A stretch of DNA of 54,514 nt, from contig CATNCP010000017.1 of the NCBI GenBank assembly GCA_950096615.1, forward strand, positions 1-54,514. Reading direction: 5' to 3'. The notes below the pieces were generated by a model. The model saw only the letters and a program-made list of their open reading frames with translations, searched no databases and was not told where the DNA came from. Numbering within the stretch: the first letter of the stretch is position 1; each line of letters begins with the position of its first letter. This document shows positions 42,791 through 51,756 of this stretch, piece by piece. The position numbers and the translations under genes are program-made. Source of the DNA: an uncultured Kangiella sp. (GTDB lineage Bacteria > Pseudomonadota > Gammaproteobacteria > Enterobacterales > Kangiellaceae).

Positions 42791-44083
42791 ATGTTAAAAG
42801 TAATCAGTAAATACAGCGTAATCGCCTCAGCAGTGTTGTTGAGCATTTCAGGCGTCGATGCCAGTCAAGAAGCACAGAATCAGTCTATCGGTGCAGAAAC
42901 CAGTGCAGCGGTAACAACAGCTATTGCAAAGCGAGCTAAGACCACAACCGTGGTTAATGACAATCTGACCACACAGGTTCAAAAAGGCACAGCGACCTCG
43001 GCGGTTCGCAGTAATGTGTATACCAGCCAAAAGTCGAGCAGTGACCTTAAGCAAGAGTTTAAAGCATTCCAGAGCCTAGACTTTAAGAATGTTAAGAATC
43101 AAACCCGAGCAGCGATGAAAAAACAGCGTGAGACAGGTAGTAAATTGCCGAAAACGTCTGGCAAAGCGCAGAAAAATGGTCAAAACCACCTCTATATACA
43201 TGATGCGGCAGTCTTGTTGTTTGATGATTTAGATGGTGACGGTAACTATAGTCAGCTGCGCGTTGATTTTGATGTGGATTCTCATTATGCGGAGCATTTT
43301 GATGTGTATGCAGAACTATTCATTCGTAGAGTTGGAGATGCTCAGTGGACTCATTACTACACTACTGATGTATTCGAAATTTACTATGATTACAGTTCTG
43401 ACGAGTACAGCGTTACGACGCGTTTGAATACGGGATTCCCGCCAGGTAATTATGAGGTACTTATTGATTTATTTGAGTATGGTTATTCAGGGCTTGTTGA
43501 TACATTGGGACCCTATGATGACTATGACTTAACTAACTTGCCGTTAGAAGATAAGACGTATGAGTCTACCGGCGTGACTAGCGATACATATGTAGATAAC
43601 GTCAAAACTGAAATTTTTACAGATGCTGATGATGACGGTTTTTATCGAGAGTTTACCCTAACGTTTGATGTAGACACCCAAAGCAATACTGACCGCGATG
43701 TCTATGTAAACTTATACCAACGTAATAATGGCGGCTCTTGGCAGTTTGAGACTGAGTCAGATGTCTTTACTGTTTACGGGTTCAGTTCGGAAGATGCTTT
43801 TGAAATTAGTGGTAATTGGCAGTCGGGTTACCCGGCAAATTACTATGATTTCAGGTTAGAAGTTATTGACGCGAATACAGGGGAGGTCTTGGATGACGTT
43901 TCACCTGAGTTTTCATCATTACTTCAGGTTCCTCTCGAAGACGCTAACAACGATACTCGAGAATCTAACCCGAATCCGCCAAGCTCAACAACTAGCTCTG
44001 AATCTGGGGGAGGTAGCACCGGACTCTTGACCTTGATATTGCTAGGTTTATTAGGGGCTTGGAGGCAAAAAATCAAGCGCTAA
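42791..44083 (+). CDS. Choice-of-anchor H family protein with GlyGly-CTERM
   Basis: A 430-residue exported protein from ATG 42791, six bases after AGGAG (42780-42784). After a signal peptide and a Thr/Lys-rich region, two similar beta domains occur: IHDAAVLLFDDLDGDGNYSQLRVDFDVDSHY.. and EIFTDADDDGFYREFTLTFDVDTQSNTDRDVYVNLYQRNNGG. The end is ESGGGSTGLLTLILLGLLGAWRQKIKR, the GlyGly-CTERM sorting signal (Gly-rich, TM helix, basic end). It is recognised by rhombosortase, which cleaves the tail for export by type II secretion. Both should be encoded elsewhere in the genome. Confidence 0.85.
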   Translation: MLKVISKYSVIASAVLLSISGVDASQEAQNQSIGAETSAAVTTAIAKRAKTTTVVNDNLTTQVQKGTATSAVRSNVYTSQKSSSDLKQEFKAFQSLDFKNVKNQTRAAMKKQRETGSKLPKTSGKAQKNGQNHLYIHDAAVLLFDDLDGDGNYSQLRVDFDVDSHYAEHFDVYAELFIRRVGDAQWTHYYTTDVFEIYYDYSSDEYSVTTRLNTGFPPGNYEVLIDLFEYGYSGLVDTLGPYDDYDLTNLPLEDKTYESTGVTSDTYVDNVKTEIFTDADDDGFYREFTLTFDVDTQSNTDRDVYVNLYQRNNGGSWQFETESDVFTVYGFSSEDAFEISGNWQSGYPANYYDFRLEVIDANTGEVLDDVSPEFSSLLQVPLEDANNDTRESNPNPPSSTTSSESGGGSTGLLTLILLGLLGAWRQKIKR

Positions 44084-44142
44084 CCCTACACAAACTGGTT
44101 GGATTAGTGTAATCTTGCTGATGCTTTTAAAGGGAGGGGACC

Positions 44143-44424
44143 ATGAGAGCATCAGCGAGACATATCTTAGTCACTGACGAAGATCTTTGTCAGGAAATTA
44201 AAAATAACATAGAGTCAGGCGTCGATTTTACTGAAATGGCGGAAAAACACTCGGTATGTCCGTCAGGGACTCGGGGCGGTGAACTCGGCATCTTTCGACG
44301 CGGGATGATGGTTAAAGAGTTCGATGAAGTTGTCTTTACTCGTTCATTAAAAATTATCCACGGCCCTATCAAAACTGCTTTTGGATTCCACCTCATAGAA
44401 ATCATGGACCGAGATGTCTCTTAG
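44143..44424 (+). CDS. Parvulin-type peptidyl-prolyl isomerase (PpiC-like)
   Basis: A 93-residue parvulin. ASARHILVTDEDLCQEI, FTEMAEKHSVCPSGTRGGELGIFRRGMMVKEFDEVVF and GPIKTAFGFHLIEIM are the three conserved blocks (active-site His, Cys and His). No signal peptide, so cytoplasmic. It catalyses cis-trans isomerisation of peptidyl-prolyl bonds. AGGGAGGGGACC precedes the ATG. Its last codons are the first unit of a 16-bp tandem repeat that continues past the stop. Confidence 0.93.
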   Translation: MRASARHILVTDEDLCQEIKNNIESGVDFTEMAEKHSVCPSGTRGGELGIFRRGMMVKEFDEVVFTRSLKIIHGPIKTAFGFHLIEIMDRDVS

Positions 44425-44477
44425 TAAGAATGTCTTCTAGGAAGAATGTTCTCTAGTAAGGATGTTGTTGGGTAAGT
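44414..44477 (+). repeat. Four 16-bp tandem units spanning the ppiC-like stop codon
   Basis: atgtctcttagtaaga (44414-44429), atgtcttctaggaaga (44430-44445), atgttctctagtaagg (44446-44461) and atgttgttgggtaagt (44462-44477). The first unit holds the natural TAG at 44422-44424. Later copies carry TAG again in the same place within the unit except the last. Confidence 0.9.
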
Positions 44478-44612
44478 GTGTTAACCTACATTGTCCTAAA
44501 CTTATGTGGGCATTTAATGCAAAATTGACTACAAACTTGGTTACAAGTTTCCCCATACAATAAGCATTCAAAACGATAAAATCGCTCCTTTGAAAAAAGA
44601 ATAATAGATATT

Positions 44613-46853
44613 ATGAAACAACTGCTGATGATACTTTTGTTGCTTGCCGTCATAGCGCAAGCCAAAGCTGCCACTGACGACGGAATGTCTGTCATTAGTA
44701 TTCCTAAAGTTGATGCTAAGATTACGGTCGATGGACGCTTGGACGAACCTTTCTGGCAGAAAGCGACAAAAGTCGAATACCGTTATGAAACGCAGCCGAG
44801 CAGAAATGTGGCGCCTAAAGTCAAAACCGTAGCGTATGTAGCAGAAAACGGTGACTCCTTACTGGTGGCTATCAAAGCTTATGACCCTAACCCTGAATTA
44901 ATACAAGCCTCTTACAAAAAGCGTGATCAAATTTTCGGTGAAGATACCGTTGGTTTTAAGGTCGATACATTCAACGATGAACGTAAAGCATACAACTTCT
45001 TTGTTAACCCTCTGGGCATTCAGAGCGACAGCATCGAAGACGATGTCTTGCTCAGAGAAGATTCATCGTGGGACGCGATTTGGTACAGTGCTGGCCATTT
45101 CGATGATGACGGTTATACGGTTGAAATTGAGCTGCCTTTCAAGATATTACGCTTCCCTAACACCTCGGGACAGAAAACCTGGGGCATTGACTTCATGCGC
45201 TTTTATCCAAGAGATGTCCAATATCGTTTAGCCTATTCGCCAAACGATCGAGATTTAAGCTGTGTGCTATGCCAAATCGCTAAAGCTGAAGGTCTAGATG
45301 ATATTGTTAGTGGTAATAACTTAGAAATTACACCCTATGTCTCCGCAGAGCAGGGTGAGTTTCGTTCACCTCCTACACAAACAAAGTGGCAAGGGGAGGG
45401 AGTGAACTATAATGCTGGTGCCGATTTGCGCTGGGGAGTAACTGATAACTCCGTCTTGAATGCCACGATCAATCCTGACTTTTCACAAGTTGAAACTGAT
45501 GCAGCACAGCTGGAAGTTAATAATAGATTTTCCTTATTTTTCTCTGAGAAACGCCCTTTCTTCCTCGATGGTGCTGAATACTTTAATACTCGATATAACT
45601 TGCTACATACTAGAAATATTGCCGATCCAGATTACGGTGTGAAGTATACGGGCAAAAACGGTGGCCATTCATACGGTGTCTTAGTGTCACGAGATCAAGC
45701 TACTAGCTTCATTATTCCCGGCGCTCAAAGCTCTTCCGTCTATACTCTTCTGGACAGCAATTTTGATGATGTCGAAAGTGATGTTGCAGCTGCCCGTTAT
45801 TCTATGGATGTGGGGGATAACTCCCAGGTTGGCTTCTTAGCAACCAACCGTTCGGCTGAAGGATATGAAAATACGGTCTTGTCGATAGATGGTAGTCAGA
45901 AGCTCTATGATGCTGGGACACTGCGTTATCAGGTAATGTATTCTGACTCTGATAATACAGATGATATGCAGCAACGGTTTGGGTTAGACCCGAATACAAC
46001 TGGGCGTGGTTTTGAACTGAACTACAGCCATCGTGATACCCATTGGAATTGGTACGCGACACATTCAGATTTTGATGATGACTTTAGAACAGATTTAGGT
46101 TTCTTGGGTGTGGTTGGCAACACAAAAGATGTGGTGGGATTAGGGTATCGCTGGTATGGCGAAGAGGGTGATTTTTTCCATGAGTATAAGGTTAGTGGCG
46201 AGTATAAAGAGCGGCATCTGACCTCTGGCCAAAAGTATGAGCAGCAAAGAGAAGTTGGCTTTCAGATGAGCGGAAACTACCGTTCCTTCTTTTATTTTGG
46301 CAGCGCTAACCGAGACACTTTGTATCAACAAATGTGGTTTGATGAAGAGTACTTTTGGATGGAAAGTAGTTTTCGCCCAGTAGGTAGTTTAAGACTGGGT
46401 TTGTACCTCGAAACCGCGGACACTATTGATTTTAGGCATGATAGGCCCGGGCACTCTGACACATACGAGCTTTATACGGAGTGGCAAGTAAACGATCATT
46501 GGAGTTTAGGTTTTGATGCGAGCCGTACTAATTTTGATGTGAATGATGAGTCGCTTTTTGAGGCCGTCATTAGTAATTTAAACACCAGCTATCACTTTGA
46601 TGATAAAAGTTATTTACGATTAATTGTTCGTTATAGTGATGTTGATTACAACACGGCGCTTTATTCTGATCCGACGCAAGTGGAAAAGGAAATAAAGGTT
46701 AGTCGCCAACTGTTATATGCCTATAAGTGGAACCCTAAGACTGCTTTCTACTTAGGTTATTCGGACAATGGCTTCGAAGATGATCGAGTGAATCAATTTG
46801 AAAAAACAGGAAGAACTTTATTCACTAAATTTAGTTATGCCTTCCAGCTTTAA
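44613..46853 (+). CDS. DUF5916/CBM9-like outer-membrane protein
   Basis: A 746-residue exported protein. A signal peptide (KQLLMILLLLAVIAQAKA) is followed by a CBM9-like sandwich (about 30-210; ITVDGRLDEPFWQKAT, and WDAIWYSAGHFDDDGYTVEIELPFKILRFP is the signature) and then a long beta-barrel-like C-terminal part with NPDFSQVETDAAQLEVNNRFSLFFSEKRPFFLDG. It ends in an amphipathic strand (TLFTKFSYAFQL). DUF5916 proteins are common in marine bacteria near carbohydrate or peptide use genes. The ligand is unknown. It is monocistronic with a terminator. Confidence 0.88.
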   Translation: MKQLLMILLLLAVIAQAKAATDDGMSVISIPKVDAKITVDGRLDEPFWQKATKVEYRYETQPSRNVAPKVKTVAYVAENGDSLLVAIKAYDPNPELIQASYKKRDQIFGEDTVGFKVDTFNDERKAYNFFVNPLGIQSDSIEDDVLLREDSSWDAIWYSAGHFDDDGYTVEIELPFKILRFPNTSGQKTWGIDFMRFYPRDVQYRLAYSPNDRDLSCVLCQIAKAEGLDDIVSGNNLEITPYVSAEQGEFRSPPTQTKWQGEGVNYNAGADLRWGVTDNSVLNATINPDFSQVETDAAQLEVNNRFSLFFSEKRPFFLDGAEYFNTRYNLLHTRNIADPDYGVKYTGKNGGHSYGVLVSRDQATSFIIPGAQSSSVYTLLDSNFDDVESDVAAARYSMDVGDNSQVGFLATNRSAEGYENTVLSIDGSQKLYDAGTLRYQVMYSDSDNTDDMQQRFGLDPNTTGRGFELNYSHRDTHWNWYATHSDFDDDFRTDLGFLGVVGNTKDVVGLGYRWYGEEGDFFHEYKVSGEYKERHLTSGQKYEQQREVGFQMSGNYRSFFYFGSANRDTLYQQMWFDEEYFWMESSFRPVGSLRLGLYLETADTIDFRHDRPGHSDTYELYTEWQVNDHWSLGFDASRTNFDVNDESLFEAVISNLNTSYHFDDKSYLRLIVRYSDVDYNTALYSDPTQVEKEIKVSRQLLYAYKWNPKTAFYLGYSDNGFEDDRVNQFEKTGRTLFTKFSYAFQL

Positions 46854-46867
46854 TAAAGTAAAAAAAA

Positions 46868-46889
46868 CGCGCCTCAGGCGCGCTTTTTT
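46868..46889. terminator. Terminator between the DUF5916 gene and the CitE-like gene
   Basis: cgcgcc (46868-46873) pairs with ggcgcg (46877-46882), with loop tca. An A-tract is on the left and a T-tract (46884-46889) on the right, so it works on both strands. Confidence 0.9.
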
Positions 46890-46909
46890 ATGACTATGTT
46901 ATCTAGTCT

Positions 46910-47902
46910 TTAGGAAAAGAAGCGCTTAGTCGCCTCATCAGGCAGTTCTAAACCTGTCACTTCTGCTCGCTGTAAAAGCTGCCAATAGTAACGATAAGTT
47001 GCGCGGTCATGCAGCTCACCATCATATTGGATAGGGCCCCAATGATTATCTTGGGCGGCAACTAGGATATTTGCTGCGTCATTAACTTCGGAATAATCCG
47101 GCTTCATAGCATCCACAATCGACTGGATCTGAATCGGATAAATACTCCACATGCGCAGGAAGCCGTATTCATTACGAGCCCGCTCAGCATCTTTGTACGT
47201 TTGGTACGGATTTTTCAGATCAAGCGTGACGTTATGAGACGGTACGACGCCGTTTGCTAAGGCAGCAGTAGCCATTTCAGACTTGGCTCTTGCAAGAAGA
47301 GGGTGATCAAACTGCCCGGGACTGCGCATACATGATGCAGGTATCGCGCCTTGATGATCACTGACAAAATCCATCATGCCAAAGTCTAGGACTTGAACCC
47401 AATCTACCGCCGCAATGTCCCATACTTCTTTTAACGCGCCATGGGTTTCAATCAATACATGAATTGGAATATCTCGATTGACACCGTGCTCTTGAGCTTT
47501 GGCCTTGATGTAGTCCACCATTTCTTGGATATGCGCTGCTCGGTGCGTTTTCGGTAGGGTAAAGTAAGCGATTCGGTCTCCAATAGCGGGCATTAAGATA
47601 TCGACATCGGCTTTCCAGTGGTCATGGGTATAGTCATGAATTCGCACACCAGCCATGTGATGCTTGTTGATATCACTGGACAGAACCCGAGCTATCATTT
47701 CAGCATGTTCTTTCTCCTTGCCAGCTTGAGCACCATCTTCGCAGTCACAGGTAATATCAAACACAGGGCCGAACTTTTCCTGTAATTCCAATGCTTTAGT
47801 GATGAGTTTTTCGCTACCAGCGAAGTGTTCACAAGTTGGTATTACGGGGAACTGTTTTTCGGCATTAAACAATGCTTCGTTTGGATGAACCATCGAATTC
47901 AC
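46910..47902 (-). CDS. CitE/HpcH-family lyase A (aldolase/citrate-lyase-like)
   Basis: A 330-residue protein. GTG start 47902 is favoured by an AGGAG six bases upstream. FDITCDCEDGAQAGKEKEHAEMIARVL is the N-terminal Asp/Glu metal-loop block, HVLIETHGALKEVWDIAAVDWVQVLDFGMMDFVSDHQGAIPAS carries the Mg ligands Glu and Asp, and RMWSIYPIQIQSIVDAM replaces the usual KWAIHPKQ block. It is the most diverged of the three lyases here. The family cleaves malyl-, citramalyl- or citryl-CoA esters. It is read divergently from the ligase operon with a dyad between. Confidence 0.85.
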   Translation of the reverse strand: MNSMVHPNEALFNAEKQFPVIPTCEHFAGSEKLITKALELQEKFGPVFDITCDCEDGAQAGKEKEHAEMIARVLSSDINKHHMAGVRIHDYTHDHWKADVDILMPAIGDRIAYFTLPKTHRAAHIQEMVDYIKAKAQEHGVNRDIPIHVLIETHGALKEVWDIAAVDWVQVLDFGMMDFVSDHQGAIPASCMRSPGQFDHPLLARAKSEMATAALANGVVPSHNVTLDLKNPYQTYKDAERARNEYGFLRMWSIYPIQIQSIVDAMKPDYSEVNDAANILVAAQDNHWGPIQYDGELHDRATYRYYWQLLQRAEVTGLELPDEATKRFFS

Positions 47903-47993
47903 TATTTTCTCCTCTTAAATCAATGATATAGCTAAAGCTAATTGTAAAACGCATTAGCCATCTTTTGCTTAATACTAACGATAGATTAGAAAA

Positions 47994-48026
47994 ATTCAAA
48001 CAATAATTTGAAATAAGCGTTTGAAT
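47994..48026. promoter_or_regulatory. TTCAAAC dyad between divergent lyase genes
   Basis: attcaaac (47994-48001) is mirrored by gtttgaat (48019-48026), and an inner tttgaa (48007-48012) adds a third half-site. It is a candidate operator shared by the divergent promoters of the CitE-like genes. Confidence 0.5.
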
Positions 48027-48066
48027 ATGGTTTATTTATGAACTACCACTGGTCGGATTAGTTGAA

Positions 48067-49188
48067 ATGATGCAAGAGCATTCCTTTTTAGAAAAAGTAG
48101 ATGAGCAAATGGTGTTAGGGGGGTATTGGCCTGGGATTCAGCTATATTACCCGCCAGTGAAGTATTCGCCAGCTGATGGTATCTACGAAACCATGGAGCA
48201 AGCTTCCAATCGAATGCGCAAGTATGCTCACAATACCAGCGCACATACATTACTGTTCGATTTAGAAGATGGATGTCGCCAAAAGGAGATGAGTCGAGAG
48301 CTACTGCGGAAAGAATTGCCGCTATTTGAGGAACGTCAATTTCAAATTGCTTTGCGTATCAACCCTTTTCGTACCGATGAGTACGAAGAAGATTTGAAGT
48401 TAATTAAAGAATGCGCAGAGTATATTGATGTCATCATTTTAGCAAAAGCCGGTGAAGTGTATGGCGCGGCTGAAATTAGAGATTTATCGGCCTGGCTGGT
48501 CGGCGTTAATCCTAAGATTGAGATTCAACCCATTATTGAGCATCCACGCTCGTTAAAAATCTCTCCTGAATTGATGCAGTACTCCACAGTTCGACACGTG
48601 GTTTTTGGTATTCATGATTTCTCGAAAGCCATGGCGATTCACTTAACGCCAGAAGGTTGGATTGACGAGCTAAAAACATACTTGAGAATGCTGCTGTTAG
48701 AAGCACGTATTGCCGGTAAAGGAGTGATAGGCGGGGTTGAAGTATTGATTAATAAAACGCCAATGCCTGAGTCCTATATTGAGCCAAACGATGTTAGGCG
48801 TTGGTTAGATTTACACGGAGAGCATGAATCACATGTAGTGCACCAACATGCGCTCGTAGAAGCGCAAATGGGCTTGACCGGTAAACAAGTTATTCATCCT
48901 TTCCATGTTCACCTGTGTAAGACTGCATTCACACCATCGCCACTGCAAATCAAACGCAATGTGCACATACTAGAGCAGGCGATTGAAGCTGATGCGTTAT
49001 TAGGTGGAGCGATTAAGTTTGAAGGTGAAATGCTAGATCCACCAATGTTTGGTAAGGCTTTACAAAGTTTATTGCGTGCTTATGCGTTGAAGTCACTCGG
49101 TGATAAAGACAAAGCATTTGCTATGGATGTTATTAAACGGTTGCCGGTTCATGTTATTCGAGAAAACTGGCCATACGGAATGATCTAA
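48067..49188 (+). CDS. CitE/HpcH-family lyase B
   Basis: A 373-residue protein, longer than classic CitE (about 290-320). HTLLFDLEDGCRQKEMSRELLRKEL is the metal-loop block, IQPIIEHPRSLKI holds the Glu ligand, and HVVFGIHDFSKAMAIHL the Asp ligand. TGKQVIHPFHVHLCKTAFTPS is the C-terminal IHP block, intact here. An N-terminal extension (about 1-45, LGGYWPGIQLYYPPVKYSPADG) and a C-terminal one (after about 310) are not part of the usual family. The gene's TAA overlaps the ATG of the ligase by one base (TAATG), so the two are translationally coupled. Confidence 0.87.
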   Translation: MMQEHSFLEKVDEQMVLGGYWPGIQLYYPPVKYSPADGIYETMEQASNRMRKYAHNTSAHTLLFDLEDGCRQKEMSRELLRKELPLFEERQFQIALRINPFRTDEYEEDLKLIKECAEYIDVIILAKAGEVYGAAEIRDLSAWLVGVNPKIEIQPIIEHPRSLKISPELMQYSTVRHVVFGIHDFSKAMAIHLTPEGWIDELKTYLRMLLLEARIAGKGVIGGVEVLINKTPMPESYIEPNDVRRWLDLHGEHESHVVHQHALVEAQMGLTGKQVIHPFHVHLCKTAFTPSPLQIKRNVHILEQAIEADALLGGAIKFEGEMLDPPMFGKALQSLLRAYALKSLGDKDKAFAMDVIKRLPVHVIRENWPYGMI

Positions 49189-50831
49189 TGAAGTATCAAT
49201 TCGATGACATATTACAACAGGATTCCGGTGGCGTTTGGAATTGGAACCTGCCCAAGCATTTTAATATTGCAGAAGCTTGTGTCGACCAACATACTGGTAC
49301 ATTTAAAGCGACACAAGCGGCGCTCATCATCGAGAATGAGACCTTGGGACAAAGCTCAGTTACCTATGACGAACTGTCCTGTTTAACGTCTCAATTTGCC
49401 AATGTATTAGCTGCTCATGGATTAGAGCACGGTGAGAGAATATTGATACGTTTGTCTAACTCTATCGAATATCCCGTATCATTCTTTGGTGCTATCAAAT
49501 TCGGAGCCGTAGCGGTTCCTACCTCAACGCTATTATCAGCCAGCGAAGTTGCGTATTTGGCAAAAGACTCTGGCGCAAAAGTGTTAGTAACTGAGAAGTC
49601 GATGTGGCCAGAGTTGTCTGGTGAACTTGATGATTCACAAGTGACTTTAGTTCTTCTTTGTGGTGAGGGCACGGTAGGTCAAAGCCACCAATTTACATTG
49701 ATTGATTTACACCAAGCGCTGGAGAAGCAGGACAATGCATTCGAGTGTCACCAGAGCGAAGTTAACGATCCTGCATACTTAGTTTATACCTCCGGTACAA
49801 CAGGTTATCCGAAAGGAGTACTTCATGCACAACGTGCTTTATTAGGACGTTTACCGGCCAGTAAGTTTTGGTTTGATCTCGACGACTCAACTACTGAGCG
49901 TATTATGCACTCAGGCAAGTTTAATTGGACCTATGTGTTAGGCTCAGCTCTGATGGACCCCTTGTTACATGGTCATACGGTTATTGCTTATGAAGGTAAA
50001 AATGACGCTCAGACCTGGCCAACGTTAATTAAAAAGCATGAATGCTCCATATTCATTGGAGTACCGACGATTTACCGTCAAATTGTGCAAAAAACGGATT
50101 ATGACGGTAGTGATTTGCCTTCGCTCAAGCACTGCATGAGTGCTGGTGAGCACCTTTCCGACGAGATGCAAAATATTTGGGAAGAGCGGTTCGGTAAACC
50201 TATCTATGAAGCGATCGGCATGTCTGAGGTGTCTTATTATATCTCTCAACATAAAGGTGTTGAGGTTTTACCCGGCGCTGCTGGCTTTGTACAGCCCGGG
50301 CATTATGTCGAGCTATTAGACTCTGAATATAAAGCTGTAGCCACGGGCGAAGAGGGCATGATCTGTATTCGTGAGGATGATCCCGGCTTGTTCCTGAGTT
50401 ATTGGAATTTAGCAGACGCCACATCAGAGGCGCGCCATGACGGTTGGTTCTTTACCGGTGATTATGCACGACAAGATGAAAACGGCTATATCTGGTTCCT
50501 AGGGCGAAAAGACGACATTATCAATACGTTTGGTTTTCGCGTTTCTCCGCATGAAGTGGAGCGCGTCATTAAGGCGCACGAAGCGGTCGCTGACTGCGTT
50601 GCTATTGGTGAAGAGGTCGGTTCGGATAAAACCTTAGTCTCGATTTGTGTTATCAGAGAGCCTACAGCCAATATTTCTGAAGATGAACTATTGGACTATG
50701 GTTTAGAAAAACTGGCTAAATATAAAGCGCCAAAAAAAGTCCATTTTATGGAAAGCTACCCCAGAACAAAGAACGGTAAAGTGTTGCGCAAACAACTGAT
50801 TCAAGACATTCAAAGTAAAGGTGTAAAGTAA
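49188..50831 (+). CDS. AMP-forming acyl-CoA synthetase
   Basis: A 547-residue adenylate-forming ligase. The phosphate loop is LVYTSGTTGYPKGVLHAQRAL (about 198-216), the Y.AIGMSEVS motif holds the adenine side, WFFTGDYARQDENGYIWFLGRKDDIINTFGFRVSPHEVE is the hinge and Asp-Gly block, and the catalytic Lys is in PRTKNGKVLRK. The acyl pocket cannot be read from sequence. It resembles medium-chain and acetyl-CoA-type synthetases. Position between two CitE-like genes suggests that it activates a carboxylic acid fed into the lyase route. It overlaps both neighbours by one base. Confidence 0.92.
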   Translation: MKYQFDDILQQDSGGVWNWNLPKHFNIAEACVDQHTGTFKATQAALIIENETLGQSSVTYDELSCLTSQFANVLAAHGLEHGERILIRLSNSIEYPVSFFGAIKFGAVAVPTSTLLSASEVAYLAKDSGAKVLVTEKSMWPELSGELDDSQVTLVLLCGEGTVGQSHQFTLIDLHQALEKQDNAFECHQSEVNDPAYLVYTSGTTGYPKGVLHAQRALLGRLPASKFWFDLDDSTTERIMHSGKFNWTYVLGSALMDPLLHGHTVIAYEGKNDAQTWPTLIKKHECSIFIGVPTIYRQIVQKTDYDGSDLPSLKHCMSAGEHLSDEMQNIWEERFGKPIYEAIGMSEVSYYISQHKGVEVLPGAAGFVQPGHYVELLDSEYKAVATGEEGMICIREDDPGLFLSYWNLADATSEARHDGWFFTGDYARQDENGYIWFLGRKDDIINTFGFRVSPHEVERVIKAHEAVADCVAIGEEVGSDKTLVSICVIREPTANISEDELLDYGLEKLAKYKAPKKVHFMESYPRTKNGKVLRKQLIQDIQSKGVK

Positions 50832-51736
50832 TGGAAACAACGATCAATTATCGTCCACGTCGCACGATGCTGTATGTGCCAACCCATGTTGAGCGTTATA
50901 TGGATAAAGCCCGGACATTGGATGCTGATAGCATTGTTTTCGATTTCCAAGAATCGGTCCCACCAGAGCAAAAAGAAGCTGCGCGTCAGCTATTGAGGGA
51001 GAAACTCTTACAGTCGTGTGATTACCAGTATTCGGAAATAGTTGTTCGCGTAAACCCTCTGGATAGTGAGTGGGGAGATGATGATTTAAAAGCAATCGCA
51101 GACTTAAGTATTGATGCAATCATGTTGCCTCGTATTGAGTCGGTTGAGCAGTTAAATAATGCCATCACCAGAATTGATGAGCTTCGCGGGGACACTGTTG
51201 ATATTATGATTAATATTGAAAGCCCTCTTGGTGTACTTCATTCTGAGAAAATTTGCGGCGCTAGTGACAGAGTTGTTGCGGTCGTTATGGGAACGACTGA
51301 TTTGTCGAATGAGCTAAAAATCAATCAAACGAAAGACAGGCTAGGTTTGCTAACCAGTCTGTCATTAGTGATTCTTGCTGCAAGGGCGCATAAGAAGTGC
51401 GTGATAGACGGGCCACACTTTGATTTAAAAAGTGTCGAAGCTTGTGAGTTCTCTTGTCGTCAAGCACGCGATTTGGGGTTTGATGGTAAGGCTGTGGTTC
51501 ATCCGATTCAATTGGCCTACACCAATGATGCTTTTACGCCGAAACAAATGGATATTGCTAGAGCTAAAGCCATTATTGAAGCGATTGAGCAGGCCAACAA
51601 AGAGGGTCGCAATGTTGCTGTGATTGATGGTAGGCTAATTGAACCTTCACTTCGTGAGTGGGCGGAGCGAGTGATAACTTTATATAATACCGTCAAAGCA
51701 ATAGGGCAGAATGAGCTATTAGGGGTGGTACGCTAG
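50831..51736 (+). CDS. CitE/HpcH-family lyase C (CoA ester lyase)
   Basis: A 301-residue lyase of the classic CitE/malyl-CoA lyase length. YRPRRTMLYVPTHVERYMDKARTLDADSIVFDFQESVPPEQKEAARQLL is the standard opening, IMINIESPLGVLHSEKI has the Glu ligand, VVAVVMGTTDLSNEL the Asp ligand, and GFDGKAVVHPIQLAYTNDAFTP the C-terminal block. VIDGPHFDLKS corresponds to the substrate-Asp region of citramalyl/malyl-CoA lyases. Expected product pairs are acetyl-CoA plus pyruvate (from citramalyl-CoA) or acetyl- or propionyl-CoA plus glyoxylate (from malyl-type esters). Start codon overlaps the ligase stop (TAATG). Confidence 0.92.
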   Translation: METTINYRPRRTMLYVPTHVERYMDKARTLDADSIVFDFQESVPPEQKEAARQLLREKLLQSCDYQYSEIVVRVNPLDSEWGDDDLKAIADLSIDAIMLPRIESVEQLNNAITRIDELRGDTVDIMINIESPLGVLHSEKICGASDRVVAVVMGTTDLSNELKINQTKDRLGLLTSLSLVILAARAHKKCVIDGPHFDLKSVEACEFSCRQARDLGFDGKAVVHPIQLAYTNDAFTPKQMDIARAKAIIEAIEQANKEGRNVAVIDGRLIEPSLREWAERVITLYNTVKAIGQNELLGVVR

Positions 51737-51756
51737 CCCAAGCTCTAGAGGATTCT

